Positions 62,401 through 64,000 of a DNA stretch of 64,000 nucleotides are shown here, one piece after another. Every line of letters starts with the position of its first letter. Position 1 is the stretch's first letter. Position numbers and translations under genes: made by a program. This DNA is from Helopsaltes ochotensis (Eukaryota; Chordata; Aves; Passeriformes; Locustellidae), in NCBI GenBank assembly GCA_013400155.1, contig VXBM01000098.1, forward strand, positions 720,551 through 784,550, written 5' to 3'. The notes beneath the pieces are model-generated. The model was not told the DNA's origin. It ran no database searches and saw only the letters and a program-made list of their open reading frames with translations.

Positions 62401-64000
62401 GGTTTGTACTGTGAACCTTAGAGAATTCGTTTAAAACCCGCTTGTGAACCTTTCCTTCCATATCAGAGCAGCTATTTCAGAGAATTAGCACTGAAGCAGT
62501 GCAATGGTTCTAGGGGGCTGAAACGCTTCCAGCCTGGACCTTGAGCTGTCTCCACTTGCTTCCATAAAAAGAAATGGGATATTTACCTGTCTCACAAATG
62601 AGTGCTGAAGATCAGGTGTCTGGTGTTTAAGATCTGTTCAAACATTAAAAAAAAAAAATTGTGGAGGGAGAGAAATGAATTACAGTTGCTCTTCTTTTTG
62701 AAACCTAAAGTCAGTGTGCTCCTTCTCTGTCATTGCTGGGGTACGGGGAGGGTCTCGCTTTGCATTTTATTCTTTAGCCAGTTTGTCTATGGCAGCGTGT
62801 AGTTGGAATTAAGAGTGAAGATTTTCAATTCACCAGCCAAATACACGACAATACACAGGCATGAAGCTCATATTTTTATGTTTTTCTGGCCTGATGCCCT
62901 GGTAACTGTGAGAAACAGAGAATGACATGCTTGAGGACAGGTCGCTGAGTGCAGCAGGATCCGCTTTCTGCCTGGCAGGGACAGCTACATGCAATGGAGT
63001 CTGTTTTGCATTCAGGTTTTTTTTTCCTGGCATAACTGTAGCATCTGATACTGAAAATCTGGTCCAGCACATTTTACAAACAACCCCTAGAGGCTGCATG
63101 GATGCTAAAATGGCACTTTGTATTTTGTTTACATCCCTTGCAGAAGATCGGTGTAATATAAATTACTGGTTGAGAGGTCCTATTTCTGTATTTGCTTTAG
63201 GCACGTGCTCATTTTAGCTTTGTAGTTCTGCAGCCTTAAAATAAAACGCCAAAAATGAAGGAGCTGTAGAAAGTTTTGAGCAGAAAGAAGCATTACTCTA
63301 CATTGTTGCCTTTAGCCCAAGCGGGCAGAGTTTACAAACTCTGACCCTTAGGAGACAGGCTATCTGTACACTGATTTTGCTGGCTCAGTTAGTGACTCAA
63401 ACTGGAAAAGTTCAAGCATCTGGTCGCTACTGCCACACGTTGACAGCCCCGCATTTCCTCACAGAGTTTTGTTCTTTTGGTCAGCCTTGTTGATGCCGAG
63501 CTCTTGCCAAGTGCGTGTTGTGATTGGTGTGTTTGCCCCACTGAAGCAGGGAATAAGCTGGAACACCCCAGCTGCTCCCTCTCTGTCAGCTTAAGAGAAA
63601 TTATCCATATTTTGGTAAATACTGAGGCCTAGCTTGTCTTGAGTAATGGCACTTAATCCTGACTCATATGTAATCTTACCTCGAAGCAGCCCCCCCCAAT
63701 GTGGATTCTGCTGTTTCTTGCTCTCTTCCAGTGCTTAAGCTGAATGTACAGTGAGGTAATTTGCTCTAGTACCTTAAATTTGTGTTGCTCTAAGTTCAGG
63801 GCATGAGCTCTTGTTTTCCCCAGCCAGATGCACTTTTCTAAACATTTCCTTTGTGGTCTTCTCTGGGCCTTCATCAGTTTGCCTTTCTCATACTCTACAT
63901 GAGACAGTTTTTGTACTGGTGATGCCAATGGACCAGATGCTCTGGCTGTTACAAATGACACTCCTTTTAGTGCATTCCTAGAATAATGGTTTTCACTTTT
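56473..64000. other. Long unique non-coding stretch to the window end
   Basis: Over 7.5 kb I see no gene, RNA gene or confident transposon. Frames reach about 123 codons (for example plus 61751-62122 and minus 56982-57353) with no recognisable family. The stretches 57690-57920 and 58190-58590 are free of low-complexity runs and could be conserved non-coding DNA, but this cannot be judged from one sequence. Short A runs lie at 59147-59158 and 62647-62658. Confidence 0.45.

Overview
The window looks like non-coding DNA from a bird, most likely a songbird. The organism call rests on about a dozen short, 5'-truncated CR1 LINE fragments, the dominant avian retrotransposon. It also rests on two stand-alone LTRs that resemble songbird endogenous retroviruses. 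Base composition is AT-leaning. I found no convincing protein-coding gene, rRNA or tRNA. The longest open frames are about 160-175 codons. They fall in repeats, on both strands, or in sequence with no recognisable protein signature, as expected for 64 kb of vertebrate DNA. The window is probably intergenic or inside a very long intron.

Layout. 1-8 kb: unique sequence with two CR1 fragments and a 30-bp duplication. 8.1-8.4 kb: a diverged minisatellite with a 15-bp period. 10.86-11.2 kb: a strongly C-depleted strand, then a T/A homopolymer pair and two hairpins. 12-33 kb: mostly unique DNA with scattered CR1 pieces and an 85-nt poly(T) at 18.5 kb. 33.4-34.05 kb: a solo LTR on the minus strand with a probable target-site duplication. 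35.25-35.43 kb: an A/C-only low-complexity block. 37.78-38.02 kb: a 43-bp minisatellite.

38.0-40.87 kb: two collinear 1,427-bp copies joined by one N directly after a 69-nt poly(T). This is almost certainly a false duplication from two overlapping contigs. 47.38-48.09 kb: a 442-bp solo LTR with 9-bp terminal inverted repeats, inserted into a CR1 copy; this is the clearest mobile-element story here. 49.6 kb: a tetranucleotide microsatellite. 53.3 and 56.4 kb: further CR1 pieces. 55.6-55.8 kb: an almost pure A/T block. The remainder to 64 kb is unannotatable unique sequence, with a few stretches that read like candidate conserved non-coding elements but cannot be tested here.

There are no genes to connect. 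The value of the window lies in its repeat history and in one assembly error. I did not find a previously undescribed biological system.
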